A stretch of 64,000 nt of DNA from Cyanobacteria bacterium TGS_CYA1 (GTDB taxonomy: Bacteria > Cyanobacteriota > Vampirovibrionia > Obscuribacterales > Obscuribacteraceae): contig JAHCIQ010000007.1 in NCBI GenBank assembly GCA_026129135.1, positions 1 through 64,000 of the forward strand, in the 5' to 3' direction. The notes under the pieces are model-generated. The model was not told the DNA's origin. It worked only from the letters and a program-made list of their open reading frames with translations, and made no database searches. A program made the translations under genes and the position numbers. Positions 8,373 through 17,595 of this stretch are shown here, in pieces (position 1 is the stretch's first letter; each line of letters starts with the position of its first letter).

Positions 8373-9545
8373 TTACAGAATAAGCATCGCATCGCCGTAA
8401 CTGAAAAAGCGATATCTGAGCTCAACAGCTTCGTTGTACGCCTTTAAAATAGATTCTCTGTCTGCAAATGACGCAACAAGTACAAGCAGGCTGGAGCGTG
8501 CCAGGTGAAAATTAGTAATGAGCGAATCAACAATCAAGAACTCGTGTCCAGGCTGAACATACAAAGAAGTACTCTCACCATCGACCGCGCGCACGGTATT
8601 ATATCTGGTGCCCATGCCAGAACCAATGCCAGAACCAGTGCCAGTTCCAGCTCCTGCACCAGAAGCAGCGCCTTTCAATGCAGCAGACTCAAGCGCTCGA
8701 AGCGACGTGGTTCCCACAGCAAAAACACGTGAACCGCTCTCTTTGGCTTTATTTATGACGTCTGCAGTTTCCTTAGAAATATAAAACTGTTCCGATTCTA
8801 ATTTGTGGTCCTCGACTGAATCGGCAATGGGCTTGAACGTACCGGCACCAACGTGCAAAGTAATATACTCGACATGCACGCCCATATCTTTTAATTCAGC
8901 CATCAGACTATCGCTGAAATGCAGTCCAGCTGTAGGTGCGGCAACGGCTCCTGGATGTTTTGCAAAAACTGTTTGATAGCGGTCGATGTCGTTTCCGCGC
9001 TTAAAGTCTTCTTTTAAATCTTTGAGCGAGGCGCGCTTGCTCAAAATATACGGAGGAAGAGGCGCAAAGCCAACTCGGGAAAAGAATTCGAATGCGCTTT
9101 TAGCAGCACTCAAATCAATAAGTACTCTGCGCTCTTTCTTTTCGGTGAGCATGAAGCCCGCGATTTTGATACTGTAAGTGGTGCCGTCTTCAGCTTCGAC
9201 GTCAAGCTCTTCGCCCTCTTTGAGCCGCCTTATCGGCGACCCCATTGCCTCCCAGATTTTTCCACCCGATTCTTTTTCTGGCATCGCACGCAAAAACAAT
9301 AAATCAATCAGTCCACCACTTTTGCGTTTCGCCACCAGATGCGCGGCAAGCACTTTGGTGTTATTAACTACGATTACATCGCCAGCTTTTAAATACTGTT
9401 TGATATCGCTGAATTTTTTATGCTCAAGATTGCCATTTTTTCTATCGAGCACGAGCAAACGCGACTCGTGCCTCACAGCCAAAGGCTCGTGAGCAATAAG
9501 TTCGCCAGGCAAATCGTAATCTAAATCTTCAAGCTTCAATGACAT
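8373..9545 (-). CDS. queA: S-adenosylmethionine:tRNA ribosyltransferase-isomerase QueA
   Basis: A 390-residue enzyme that transfers and isomerises the ribosyl group of SAM onto preQ1-modified tRNA to give epoxyqueuosine. Family blocks include DYDLPGELIAHEP, GDVIVVNNTKVL, HPGAVAAPTAGLHFS, HVGAGTFKPI and the terminal RYRFFSYGDAMLI. It is longer than usual because of a Gly-x repeat (about residues 295-318) encoded by 12-bp-like repeats near 8616-8676, placed in a surface loop before the conserved C-terminal strand. ATG 9545 (MSLKLEDLDYDLP) is chosen over an upstream ATG at 9572. It is divergent from queG, 20 bp apart, giving adjacent steps of one pathway. Confidence 0.93.
   Translation of the reverse strand: MSLKLEDLDYDLPGELIAHEPLAVRHESRLLVLDRKNGNLEHKKFSDIKQYLKAGDVIVVNNTKVLAAHLVAKRKSGGLIDLLFLRAMPEKESGGKIWEAMGSPIRRLKEGEELDVEAEDGTTYSIKIAGFMLTEKKERRVLIDLSAAKSAFEFFSRVGFAPLPPYILSKRASLKDLKEDFKRGNDIDRYQTVFAKHPGAVAAPTAGLHFSDSLMAELKDMGVHVEYITLHVGAGTFKPIADSVEDHKLESEQFYISKETADVINKAKESGSRVFAVGTTSLRALESAALKGAASGAGAGTGTGSGIGSGMGTRYNTVRAVDGESTSLYVQPGHEFLIVDSLITNFHLARSSLLVLVASFADRESILKAYNEAVELRYRFFSYGDAMLIL
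8616..8676. repeat. in-frame low-complexity repeat inside queA
   Basis: Degenerate repeats of a CCAGAACCA(A/G)TG-like unit, reading on the minus strand as alternating Gly with Ala/Thr/Ser/Ile/Met. The reading frame is preserved and the catalytic blocks on both sides are intact, so it is probably a tolerated loop expansion. Confidence 0.7.
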
Positions 9546-9565
9546 GATGGGTAGAATTATAGAAC

Positions 9566-10645
9566 GTGCCAAACTACAAAGAGCTAATCAAAGAAATTGC
9601 TAACGACCTGGGTTTTCATCAGGTCTCATTTGCGTCGCTTGCCCCTCTTGAAAATGAACGTGCTCACTTTGAAAAGTGGCTCGGTATGGGTTTTCAAGGC
9701 ACAATGAATTATATGGCACGCGACCCGGAAGCTCGCCTGGACCCAAGACGTCCTTTACTTCAAACCAGATCTGTCATAGTGCTTGCAGTAAATTACTACA
9801 CCCCTCGCCCGCCCAAACCCGGTCCATTTCATGGCGCAGTCGCCACATATGCAGTAGGTCGCGACTATCATCTGGTCATTCCAGAAAAGATAGCCATCTT
9901 CAAAGAAAAAATCGACCAACTGCTCAGTCAAAAATCGCAATCAAGAGCTTGTACAGATAGCGCTCCCGTTTACGAACTGGGTCTTGCCGCACGTCATGGC
10001 TTGGGCTTTTCGGGCAAACACACTTTGATAATCGGTCCAAAATTATCTGGCTCATACAATTTTCTTGCCGAATTATTTCTGGATAGCGAACTTTCATCTT
10101 TTGGCATAGAGCCGGACGGTCCTTACAAAGGCACATGCGGCGACTGTTTTCGTTGCGGCTCTGCTTGTCCGACTGGTGCCATTCAAAATCATGGTGATTA
10201 TTTTGTCGACGCACGTCTATGCATTTCATACCAGACCATCGAAAACAAAGAATCTATCCCAATCGAACTGCGTCCCAAATTAGGCAACTGGGTCTTTGGT
10301 TGCGATATTTGCCAGGAAGTCTGCCCTTATAATTCAAAGACTCCAACCACGCCCTGGGCTGAATTCAAGCCAGAAGCGGGAGCCACTCACTATCTTGATT
10401 TGTTGTCTTTGCTCGATATCAAAACACAAGCAGAATTCAAAGAACGCTTTTCGCACACACCTTTGTCTAGACCCAAACGCAAAGGCATTCTGCGCAATGC
10501 GCTTATCTGCATAGGCAACGAATTGGCTCAAACTGGCGAAGACAAATTCGTCTTGAATAAACTTGTAGATTTCGCCTCGAACGAAGCCGATCCTCTATTG
10601 CGCGAACACGCCGCCTGGGCTATTGCGCAATCTAATCTAAGATAG
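9566..10645 (+). CDS. queG: epoxyqueuosine reductase QueG
   Basis: A 359-residue cobalamin- and iron-sulfur-dependent reductase that converts epoxyqueuosine to queuosine in tRNA, the last step of the pathway. The N-terminal half has the cobalamin-binding region (MNYMARDPEARLDPR, SVIVLAVNYYTP). The middle has two ferredoxin-type clusters, CGDCFRCGSACPTGAI and CDICQEVCPYN. A C-terminal HEAT-like segment (about 290-355) helps bind tRNA in characterised homologues. GTG 9566 starts the frame. Divergent queA lies 20 bp away, so a shared promoter region is likely. Confidence 0.94.
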   Translation: MPNYKELIKEIANDLGFHQVSFASLAPLENERAHFEKWLGMGFQGTMNYMARDPEARLDPRRPLLQTRSVIVLAVNYYTPRPPKPGPFHGAVATYAVGRDYHLVIPEKIAIFKEKIDQLLSQKSQSRACTDSAPVYELGLAARHGLGFSGKHTLIIGPKLSGSYNFLAELFLDSELSSFGIEPDGPYKGTCGDCFRCGSACPTGAIQNHGDYFVDARLCISYQTIENKESIPIELRPKLGNWVFGCDICQEVCPYNSKTPTTPWAEFKPEAGATHYLDLLSLLDIKTQAEFKERFSHTPLSRPKRKGILRNALICIGNELAQTGEDKFVLNKLVDFASNEADPLLREHAAWAIAQSNLR

Positions 10646-10996
<351 letters not shown>

Positions 10997-11776
10997 CTAC
11001 ATTCCAGCCGTCAAGCCGCCATCTATGGGAATCACAGCGCCAGTAATATAACTTGCTTCAGGCGAGCACAAAAACAAAACGACTTTAGCAACCTCGTCGC
11101 ATTCGCCTACTCGCTTCATAGGAATATTGGCATCGACAAATTCTTGCAAGGCTTGAGCGCCAGTAATTCCTTTGCGCTTGCCTACATTTTCGTTGAAGCG
11201 TTCGCACAATGGAGTGCGTATACAACCAGGACAAATGGCGTTGCAGCGAATACCTTTAGAGGCATAGTCGAGCGCGGTCGACAAAGAAAAATGAATCAGT
11301 CCAGCTTTAGAAGTAGAATATGCCGCACTGTATTTGATACCGCGCAATCCTGCATCGGACGCATTATTTATAATGGCACCGCCACCTGAATCGATCATGA
11401 ACGCAAGACACTGCTTGGTCATGAAATAGGCGCCTTTCAAATTAGTATCAAGCACCAAATCCCACATTTCCTCTGTGGTTTCATGCAAGGGCGCGACTGT
11501 TTCGATGCCTGCGTTATTGAACAAAAAGTTTATGCGCTTGTACACTTTATTTGCGACGCGAGCAACTGACAAAGACGTTTCTTCTTTTGATACGTCTCCG
11601 ACAATAAGATCAAATTGACAGTGTGCAGGCAGGCTGCCAGCGACTTCTGCAAGACCCGATTCGTCTATGTCGACTAGAATCAAGTTTGCGCCTTCTGCGC
11701 CAAAAGCAAGGGCAGTCGCTTTGCCAATACCGGAGGCAGCACCCGTAATAACAGCTACTTTATCTTTGAATTTCAA
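10997..11776 (-). CDS. short-chain dehydrogenase/reductase (SDR)
   Basis: A 259-residue classical SDR. The Rossmann motif TGAASGIG is at residues 12-19, the structural NNAG near residue 88, and the catalytic YSTSK near 152 with an upstream serine in the NNASD region. Asp after the second beta strand (LVDID) suggests NAD preference. The C terminus [14 protein letters not shown] is typical of 3-oxoacyl-ACP-reductase-like SDRs. The substrate cannot be inferred. TTG 11776 is the only suitable start. It follows the MshEN-like gene by 10 nt on the same strand, so they are probably cotranscribed. Confidence 0.85.
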   Translation of the reverse strand: MKFKDKVAVITGAASGIGKATALAFGAEGANLILVDIDESGLAEVAGSLPAHCQFDLIVGDVSKEETSLSVARVANKVYKRINFLFNNAGIETVAPLHETTEEMWDLVLDTNLKGAYFMTKQCLAFMIDSGGGAIINNASDAGLRGIKYSAAYSTSKAGLIHFSLSTALDYASKGIRCNAICPGCIRTPLCERFNENVGKRKGITGAQALQEFVDANIPMKRVGECDEVAKVVLFLCSPEASYITGAVIPIDGGLTAGM

Positions 11777-11786
11777 ACCAAACCCA

Positions 11787-12095
11787 CTAATCTTTTTTCT
11801 TTGGACTGTTAATCAGTTCGGTCAGAGAATCGATAATCACACGATCAGCTTTATGCTGCCAATCAAGAGCGGTAAGCAATTCGCTGCGCGACATGAGACC
11901 GCGAGCTAGAATCAATTCGCCAAGTGGTCGACCAGATGTTTCTTGATCTTTGATTATTTCTTCAAGCTGGCTGACAGTAAGTTTGCCATGCTTCAAGAGT
12001 ATTTCGCCCAGACGCTCAGGACGGGTGAGAATATCCCACTTATCTTCGTCTGACAGATTTATTTGGTTTTCAGCGGGTTGTTGAGCGTCACTCAT
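11787..12095 (-). CDS. small stand-alone MshEN/GspE-N-like protein
   Basis: A 102-residue protein. After an acidic N-terminal tail, residues 28-85 carry the pattern [13 protein letters not shown]...L...[19 protein letters not shown]. This pattern matches the N-terminal domain of type II secretion/type IV pilus ATPases (GspE/PilB/MshE). Some MshEN domains bind c-di-GMP, and the RLG(E)-L-G-LI-L pattern is similar. No ATPase domain is attached, so it may be a free-standing adaptor or ligand-binding module. It heads a two-gene unit with the SDR and diverges from the 12177 membrane protein gene. Confidence 0.65.
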   Translation of the reverse strand: MSDAQQPAENQINLSDEDKWDILTRPERLGEILLKHGKLTVSQLEEIIKDQETSGRPLGELILARGLMSRSELLTALDWQHKADRVIIDSLTELINSPKKKD

Positions 12096-12176
12096 TTGTT
12101 ATCCCCTTCCCCTTGGCAGGAATACCCTTGGGTTATAAGGCGGATATTCTACCAAAATAAGAGCTATGATCGAAAC

Positions 12177-12710
12177 ATGCTCTTAGAAAATCCCAGCACC
12201 GACTTTATTACTTTAGCGGTCCTTTTTCTTTTCCTGGTCGCAACAATAAATGTCGTTTTAGCTTCAATCAAGAAAAAACTCCTTGTGTCCTGGCTAAGCG
12301 CTATCGTTTTTACGGGGATAGGTGTTTACTACCTCTATTTGGCAATGACGTGTTACACGGCGCTTGAACTATCTAAAAACGCACAACAGCCTAGTTTAGA
12401 AGCCAGATTTGCGCTCTTTCACGGTCCTCAAACTTTGAGCAAAGAACAGATCAAATCAATTTATGTCCGTCAAGAATGGACCAGTCGCAAACATGGTCCT
12501 GAGAACTGGTACGAAGTACTGATTGAAAGTAAAGCTGGCAAAGTGCTCAGTCCCAACTGGTCGGTTAGCGACAAGAATAAAGAAGAGCTGGAACAACTCA
12601 CTCGATTGGTAGAACAAATGCAAAGCCAGGGTCTACCGCTTGCATTTACCTACAAAGACAAAAACGGCAAATTGCACCAGACCAAGTCTCTTATCGAGCG
12701 TCCAGAATAA
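12177..12710 (+). CDS. two-pass membrane protein of unknown function
   Basis: A 177-residue protein starting MLLENPSTDF with two transmembrane helices (about 10-31 and 37-58) and a soluble C-terminal domain of about 115 residues. I do not recognise the family. The frame is open upstream to 12063, but that would overlap the divergent MshEN-like gene. ATG 12177 leaves an 81-bp intergenic region for two promoters. It converges on secF, whose stop is 26 bp away. Confidence 0.7.
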   Translation: MLLENPSTDFITLAVLFLFLVATINVVLASIKKKLLVSWLSAIVFTGIGVYYLYLAMTCYTALELSKNAQQPSLEARFALFHGPQTLSKEQIKSIYVRQEWTSRKHGPENWYEVLIESKAGKVLSPNWSVSDKNKEELEQLTRLVEQMQSQGLPLAFTYKDKNGKLHQTKSLIERPE

Positions 12711-12736
12711 GGTTTAGAGTGGATCTGAGAGTGGAC

Positions 12737-13729
12737 CTAAGCTCTTGCTGAAGCAGGCTTGCCCATCTGTTTTTTCAGTTTCATTTCGCGCCAGAGAACA
12801 AGCAAACAGCTGGCGTTGAATATCGAGCTGTAAGTTCCAGAAATGATACCTACGAGCATCGCCAGTACGAAATCCTTTGTAGTCACCCCGCCCCACAAAT
12901 AAAGCGCGGTCAAAGTGAATACAACGGTCAAACTGGTATAGATGGAACGTGCAAGAGTCTGATTGACACTGTCGTTTGTGACATCGCCAAATGTTTTCTT
13001 GTACTCCTCGCCAGTTTCAGGATTTTTAGTCTTACTGCCGACATACTTGGCATTTTCTCTGATTCGGTCGAATACCACAATGGTGTCGTGAACTGAAAAT
13101 CCGATTACAGTTAGCACTGCCGACAGAAACAAACTATCTACTTCGACCCCAATCACAAGTCCAAGAATGGCATAGAATCCACACAGAACAATGACGTCGT
13201 GCAACAAAGCGATGATGGCGCATACGGCGTAGTCGAGCTTGTATCGGTAAGAGATGTACAGGATCATCACTGCCAGAGTCGAGAACAAGGCTATCAAGCC
13301 ATTCATCAAAAGTTCAGGACCAATTGTCGCTGTTACTTTATCGATTGAAAGTTGCTTGAAGGGACCCAGTTTGGCTTCGAGCGCTTTGTCCAGTTCTTTT
13401 TTGAGATTTTCATCGTCGAGCGCTTTAGTCCTGAGCACGACGGCTTCTTTACCCGATATATAGGCTTTCTGCACCTGCGATCCAGCTAGATGACATTCTT
13501 CCAGCACCTGGTGAATAGGCTCCAATTCAACCGGTTTTTCAAATTGATATTGAAGAATGGAACCGCCAGTAAAATCAATTCCTGGTTTAAGCGGAGTGCC
13601 ATATTTGGCATAAGACATTCCGATTCCAACCAATCCTGGCAGAGTCAAAAGAAGTGAAATTCCAATCCATATCCAGCGATATTTGACAATGTCGACTTTC
13701 ACTTTGTAGTCCTGTTCTTTAGTACTCAC
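12737..13729 (-). CDS. secF: protein translocase subunit SecF
   Basis: A 330-residue RND-type membrane protein. With SecD it uses the proton motive force to pull secreted proteins through SecYEG. Six transmembrane helices are apparent. The periplasmic P1 entry is marked by GIDFTGGSILQYQFE, and the membrane core contains SVHDTIVVFDRIREN and VNQTLARSIYTSL. GTG 13729 shares its first base with the last base of the secD TAG stop, a 1-nt overlap implying coupled translation. YajC is not present in this window. Confidence 0.94.
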   Translation of the reverse strand: MSTKEQDYKVKVDIVKYRWIWIGISLLLTLPGLVGIGMSYAKYGTPLKPGIDFTGGSILQYQFEKPVELEPIHQVLEECHLAGSQVQKAYISGKEAVVLRTKALDDENLKKELDKALEAKLGPFKQLSIDKVTATIGPELLMNGLIALFSTLAVMILYISYRYKLDYAVCAIIALLHDVIVLCGFYAILGLVIGVEVDSLFLSAVLTVIGFSVHDTIVVFDRIRENAKYVGSKTKNPETGEEYKKTFGDVTNDSVNQTLARSIYTSLTVVFTLTALYLWGGVTTKDFVLAMLVGIISGTYSSIFNASCLLVLWREMKLKKQMGKPASARA

Positions 13730-15342
13730 TACACTGCCTCCTTCTGCTTAGGCTTTGGTGTGGCGGAAGATTTAGAATCGAATTTTTGTCCGAATAATCC
13801 AAAACTACGCGGTATCAAATGCAGCATCGTTCGAGAAGCGGTAATGGCTGTAAACATAGAGACCGCAACACCAATCGCTAGCGTGACAGCAAAGCCTTTT
13901 ACAATTGATGTTCCAAACATCATCAGTACAGCGCATGCTATCAAGCTGTTCGCGTTAGAGTCGAAAATAGCGGAAAAGGCTCGACCAAACCCGGCTTCAA
14001 TAGCCGAATAAAGTGCTTTGCCATTTTTCAGCTCTTCTTTGGTTCGCTCGAAAATCAGAATATTGGCATCAACTGCCATCCCTATTGAAAGAATGAAACC
14101 AGCAATACCAGCCAGGGTAAGAGTAACCGACATCGAAATGAAAATAGCCAGTGTCGCAAGCGTATACAAAACAAGTGCAATGTCTGCGACCAATCCCGCC
14201 CATCCGTAGACGAGAAGCATGAAGACCATGACTGTTGCAATACCGATGCAGCCTGCAATCAAGCTCTTATTAATCGAGTCCTGACCAAGTGTGGCACCAA
14301 CAGTTCTTTCCTCAAGAATTTGAACTGGAACGGGAAGAGCACCAGCATTCAGTTTTACCGACAAATCAACTGCTTGTTCTTTGGTAAAACTACCTGTGAT
14401 TTCGCCAGTACCAGTAAGAATTGGCTCTCGCACTGTCACACCACGATATTCTTGCAAAGAAAGCGGGCGTCCGTCAGAGCTACGTTCGGTCGGCACGCCA
14501 TCAAGAAAAATACCGATTTGCTGACCGACAAGACGCTTGGTCAATTCACCGAATTTTTTTCCACCTTCCGGTTTGAATTCGAAACTGACCCTCCAGGTTG
14601 AACCTGCAGCCATGGCTGTTGCTTGAGCACGTTTGAAATCAGCTCCAGTAAGTCCACAATCTTTCCACATGGCGGTGCCATCGGGATTGATTGCTAATTC
14701 TTTGAACTCGAGCAGAGCGGTGGTACCGATACGATCTTTTGCTTGTTGGGGATCTTTGATACCGGGCATTTCGACGATAAGTCGATCTTTGCCGGCTCGC
14801 TGAACCAGAGTTTCAGAAACTCCAAGGCTGTTAATGCGGTTGTTAATCACAGTCTCGACACCATGCATGACGTCTGGAGTGATTTCTGGCACCTGGGGTG
14901 GTGCTGGCAGCGCTTTGAGCAAGAGTTGCGAGCCGCCGCGCAAATCAAGACCCAGCTTGAGGTTAGTGAACAAGACATATCTGGTAGGAATTTTCTTGTC
15001 CAAATGTAGAGACTGAGCCAGATTGGCTATGCCAATTCTTTTGAGAATTTGAATATTGTTTGCGAGTTGAGCTTTTTCGAACTCTTGCTTGACCACGTGC
15101 TCTTTCTCGTAGAAATTCATTTTCTGCCAGCGTGGCATTTCGGTACAAATTTTCTGAACTTCGAAATTGAGTTCTTCTGCACTCAGATTAGATAGTTCGA
15201 TCCAGTGATTGACCGTGGATTCGGGCTCTATTTTGAAGAGTGTAGTAAGCGACCAGAAAAAGACGACTATGACCGCCCACGGTTTCCAGTCTTTGAAGAT
15301 AGACGACGAGCCTATCTTCGAAAGCAGCGATTTACTTGCCAT
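13729..15342 (-). CDS. secD: protein translocase subunit SecD
   Basis: A 537-residue partner of SecF. Hallmarks are LGLDLRGGSQLLL after the first membrane segment, NRINSLGVSE and VEMPGIKDPQQA of the P1 domain, LNAGALPVPVQILEERTVGATLG, and GMAVDANILIFERTKEEL in the membrane core. There are six predicted helices. The protein is compact compared with E. coli SecD and close to cyanobacterial lengths. It lies 3 nt behind a GGDEF-like gene and overlaps secF by 1 nt, forming a three-gene minus-strand unit. Confidence 0.95.
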   Translation of the reverse strand: MASKSLLSKIGSSSIFKDWKPWAVIVVFFWSLTTLFKIEPESTVNHWIELSNLSAEELNFEVQKICTEMPRWQKMNFYEKEHVVKQEFEKAQLANNIQILKRIGIANLAQSLHLDKKIPTRYVLFTNLKLGLDLRGGSQLLLKALPAPPQVPEITPDVMHGVETVINNRINSLGVSETLVQRAGKDRLIVEMPGIKDPQQAKDRIGTTALLEFKELAINPDGTAMWKDCGLTGADFKRAQATAMAAGSTWRVSFEFKPEGGKKFGELTKRLVGQQIGIFLDGVPTERSSDGRPLSLQEYRGVTVREPILTGTGEITGSFTKEQAVDLSVKLNAGALPVPVQILEERTVGATLGQDSINKSLIAGCIGIATVMVFMLLVYGWAGLVADIALVLYTLATLAIFISMSVTLTLAGIAGFILSIGMAVDANILIFERTKEELKNGKALYSAIEAGFGRAFSAIFDSNANSLIACAVLMMFGTSIVKGFAVTLAIGVAVSMFTAITASRTMLHLIPRSFGLFGQKFDSKSSATPKPKQKEAV

Positions 15343-15345
15343 GTT

Positions 15346-16065
15346 CTATCCTTGATTGACTGCTTGTGCCAGGGAGACTCTGTCTCCACCAGCATTAAGC
15401 GCTTGTTCCAAAGCTTCGATGCCGCGTTGCAGCAATTCATCATGTTCTCTTGCATGAGTAGGAAATGCAGCCAGACCTACACTGGCTGTCACTTTGAGAT
15501 TATTGAAATTTGCGTTCAATGATTGATTCGCCACTCTTTGTCTGATGCGCTCAGCCACCACAGTGGCACCTTGCACACCTGTTTCTGGAAATATAAGAGC
15601 AAATTCTTCAGACGAATAACGAGCAGCAATATCTACGTCTCGTGTTGCGCCTTTCAAAATCTCGCCTACATATTTGACTACCGCATCAGAAGTAAGTGCA
15701 CCATACTGACGGGTGAGATCTTTGAAATTGTCTACTGACACCATGCACAGTGATACTGGTCTTTTGTATCTTTTGGAGCGCTTCAATTCGTCTTTCAATT
15801 CTTTCAAGAAAGTACGTGAGTTATAAAGACCGGTCAGCATGTCGAGCAAGGCCAGACGTTCGATTTCCTCACCCTTGCTGGTTGGTGGAGCCGGTTCCGA
15901 TCCGGTAAGAAGAGAGCGCTGCTCCAGTTCTTTCACGCGTTCTATGACCTGGCTGTCCATGTAGGATCTTGCTCCGGTCTGTTTTACACCCGCGGGGTTT
16001 TCGAGCACCCGGCAAAACATGCATGTGCGTCCGCTGCAAATGTGGTCGGTTCTTCCTGTAGCCAT
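15346..16065 (-). CDS. GGDEF-like protein with degenerate motif and N-terminal cysteines
   Basis: A 239-residue protein. The N terminus has a cysteine cluster (CSGRTCMFC, residues 10-18) that could bind metal. A short helical linker precedes a GGDEF-fold domain from about residue 72 (LLDMLTGLYNSRTFL, KRYKRPVSLCMVSVDNF, ASVGLAAFPTHA). The signature loop reads YSSEEF instead of GGDEF, so cyclase activity is uncertain, although the EEF part survives. Its stop is 3 nt before secD, so it is probably cotranscribed with secDF. It resembles the 7632-8360 protein in layout and in having a changed signature. Confidence 0.75.
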   Translation of the reverse strand: MATGRTDHICSGRTCMFCRVLENPAGVKQTGARSYMDSQVIERVKELEQRSLLTGSEPAPPTSKGEEIERLALLDMLTGLYNSRTFLKELKDELKRSKRYKRPVSLCMVSVDNFKDLTRQYGALTSDAVVKYVGEILKGATRDVDIAARYSSEEFALIFPETGVQGATVVAERIRQRVANQSLNANFNNLKVTASVGLAAFPTHAREHDELLQRGIEALEQALNAGGDRVSLAQAVNQG

Positions 16066-16084
16066 TTAAATCAAACCTTACTCG

Positions 16085-16101
16085 TGGTGTCACTGGTGTC
16101 A
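16085..16101. promoter_or_regulatory. direct repeat TGGTGTCAC-TGGTGTCAA upstream of the GGDEF-like gene
   Basis: Two adjacent 9-bp copies of TGGTGTCA(C/A) lie 20-36 bp upstream of the start codon at 16065, flanked by CTCG (16081-16084) and CGAG (16103-16106). The same nonamer forms an inverted repeat upstream of recN (28932-28969). A shared regulator is a guess. Confidence 0.35.
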
Positions 16102-16195
16102 ACGAGAGTAAATTATGACGCCTATAGTTATAAACCTATAGATAAATATATTTTCAGCAGTAACTAAAATCCATAATACAGCGCCTCGAATTAGC

Positions 16196-17590
16196 TCAGA
16201 AAGCGCCTGTCTGTACCAGATTTCCCTTACTTACAACCTTTCTACCGTCGACAAAAAGATCTTCTACCAGAGTTTCTGGCATGAGCGCCAGATCGAAAAC
16301 GTTTTTATTAGTGTCATTTCTCGACGACAGTTTCAGAATCAAAATGTCTGCTCTTTTGTCTTTTTCAATCGACCCGATTTCTTTTTCTTTCGAAAGTGCT
16401 TTAGCCGCTTCGAAAGTAAGAAGCAAAAGAACTTTCTTGCTATCGAGCTTGCTGTTTTCGATCACGAATCTTGCAGTTTCCCTCAAATCGAGACTGTAGC
16501 TCGATGCCAGACTGTCCGTACCCAGTCCCAGTTTCAACTTGCTTGAAACAAATTTTTCGATGGGAGCAGTTCCATTAGCCAACAAAAAATTACTGATTGG
16601 ACATACTGCCACAGAAGTGGAAGCAAGGCGCATTGATTCTATATCCTGGTCATTTACTGTCACACAATGTGTGGCAAGCAAATTTGCATCGAGCAGTCCA
16701 TTTCGTTTCAAATGTTCCAGAGGACTATGTCCACAACCCCGCCACGAAAGCCCTTCGATCATTTTAGCAACCTGTTCTTCAAGTCCCGCCTGCTTGCGAA
16801 AACGCGTGAATGCATCGAGTAAAAACCTGTCTATACGCTTGTCTGGATCTGGTTTCGTGTTATTGAACCAATCGAATTCCAGTTGAGATTCACAAATATG
16901 AGCCAGCACTTTCGTGTTCTGTCTCGAAGCAAAATCGGCAGCAAGTCGCCAAAGTTGTGGCGACACCGTATACGGTGCATGGGGCGAGACGGTTAACTCT
17001 ATATTTTTGTTTTTATCTGGAACCGATAGTCGAACCTTTTCAAACCTGTCTTTCCACATGCCAAATTGACTCTCGGCTTGAATGGGATCAACACCAAATA
17101 ATTCCAAACCCAGAATCCCTTTTAGTCCAAGACTGGCGAGGGCATTGAGTCCTGTCACTGCCTGAAAAGAATTATCCACCAGGAAACTGGTGCCCGAAAG
17201 GGCTGCAAGTTTTGCACCTTGAAGCGCCGAATCCATGTACTCATCCTGACTCCAGCTTGCAGTCTTGGCTATGAGTTGCGGGATCCAGGAAAATAATATC
17301 GAGCCTGAATCTTTGGCTGTTTTTTGCGGCAGGTCGGTATGACTTAATTTTGAATAGTCCAGATGACAGTGCAAATTAATCAGTCCAGGCATGGCGATTG
17401 ACTCGCCATAATCGCAAATCTCACCGGCACTGACATTCGAGGGCAACTCCGGGCTGATATGCTTAATCAATCCCTCTTCGATCTTGATGAACTGGTCTTC
17501 GAGAGCACACAATTCGCCCTGCTCATCTAAAGAAAGCGTCCATTTGGTTTTGATTACCTGTGATAAAATTCTAAAAGTCTCCAGGAGCAA
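16196..17590 (-). CDS. amidohydrolase-superfamily deaminase-like enzyme
   Basis: A 464-residue metal-dependent hydrolase of the ATZ/TRZ/S-adenosylhomocysteine-deaminase type. Metal ligands appear as NLHCHLDYS (HxH), SPHAPYT, LAHICES and LGTDSLAS (catalytic Asp). The C-terminal ADILIL strand closes the composite beta-sandwich. Substrate candidates include methylthioadenosine, S-adenosylhomocysteine, guanine or aminofutalosine; the sequence alone does not decide. The start is uncertain: no ATG precedes the catalytic core, and TTG 17590 is only 5 bp from the divergent GTG start of yceD. A tail of sequence upstream (16066-16195) holds the AT-rich region shared with the GGDEF-like gene. Confidence 0.8.
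   Translation of the reverse strand: MLLETFRILSQVIKTKWTLSLDEQGELCALEDQFIKIEEGLIKHISPELPSNVSAGEICDYGESIAMPGLINLHCHLDYSKLSHTDLPQKTAKDSGSILFSWIPQLIAKTASWSQDEYMDSALQGAKLAALSGTSFLVDNSFQAVTGLNALASLGLKGILGLELFGVDPIQAESQFGMWKDRFEKVRLSVPDKNKNIELTVSPHAPYTVSPQLWRLAADFASRQNTKVLAHICESQLEFDWFNNTKPDPDKRIDRFLLDAFTRFRKQAGLEEQVAKMIEGLSWRGCGHSPLEHLKRNGLLDANLLATHCVTVNDQDIESMRLASTSVAVCPISNFLLANGTAPIEKFVSSKLKLGLGTDSLASSYSLDLRETARFVIENSKLDSKKVLLLLTFEAAKALSKEKEIGSIEKDKRADILILKLSSRNDTNKNVFDLALMPETLVEDLFVDGRKVVSKGNLVQTGAF
17561..17569 (+). promoter_or_regulatory. extended -10 promoter for yceD-rpmF-plsX-fabD
   Basis: TGATAAAAT matches an extended -10 (TGnTAnAAT) and is about 7 bp before a likely start near 17576. A strong Shine-Dalgarno AGGAG (17583-17587) then precedes GTG 17596 by 8 nt. 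The element lies within the 5' end of the divergent amidohydrolase frame. Confidence 0.45.
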
Positions 17591-17595
17591 TCAGC

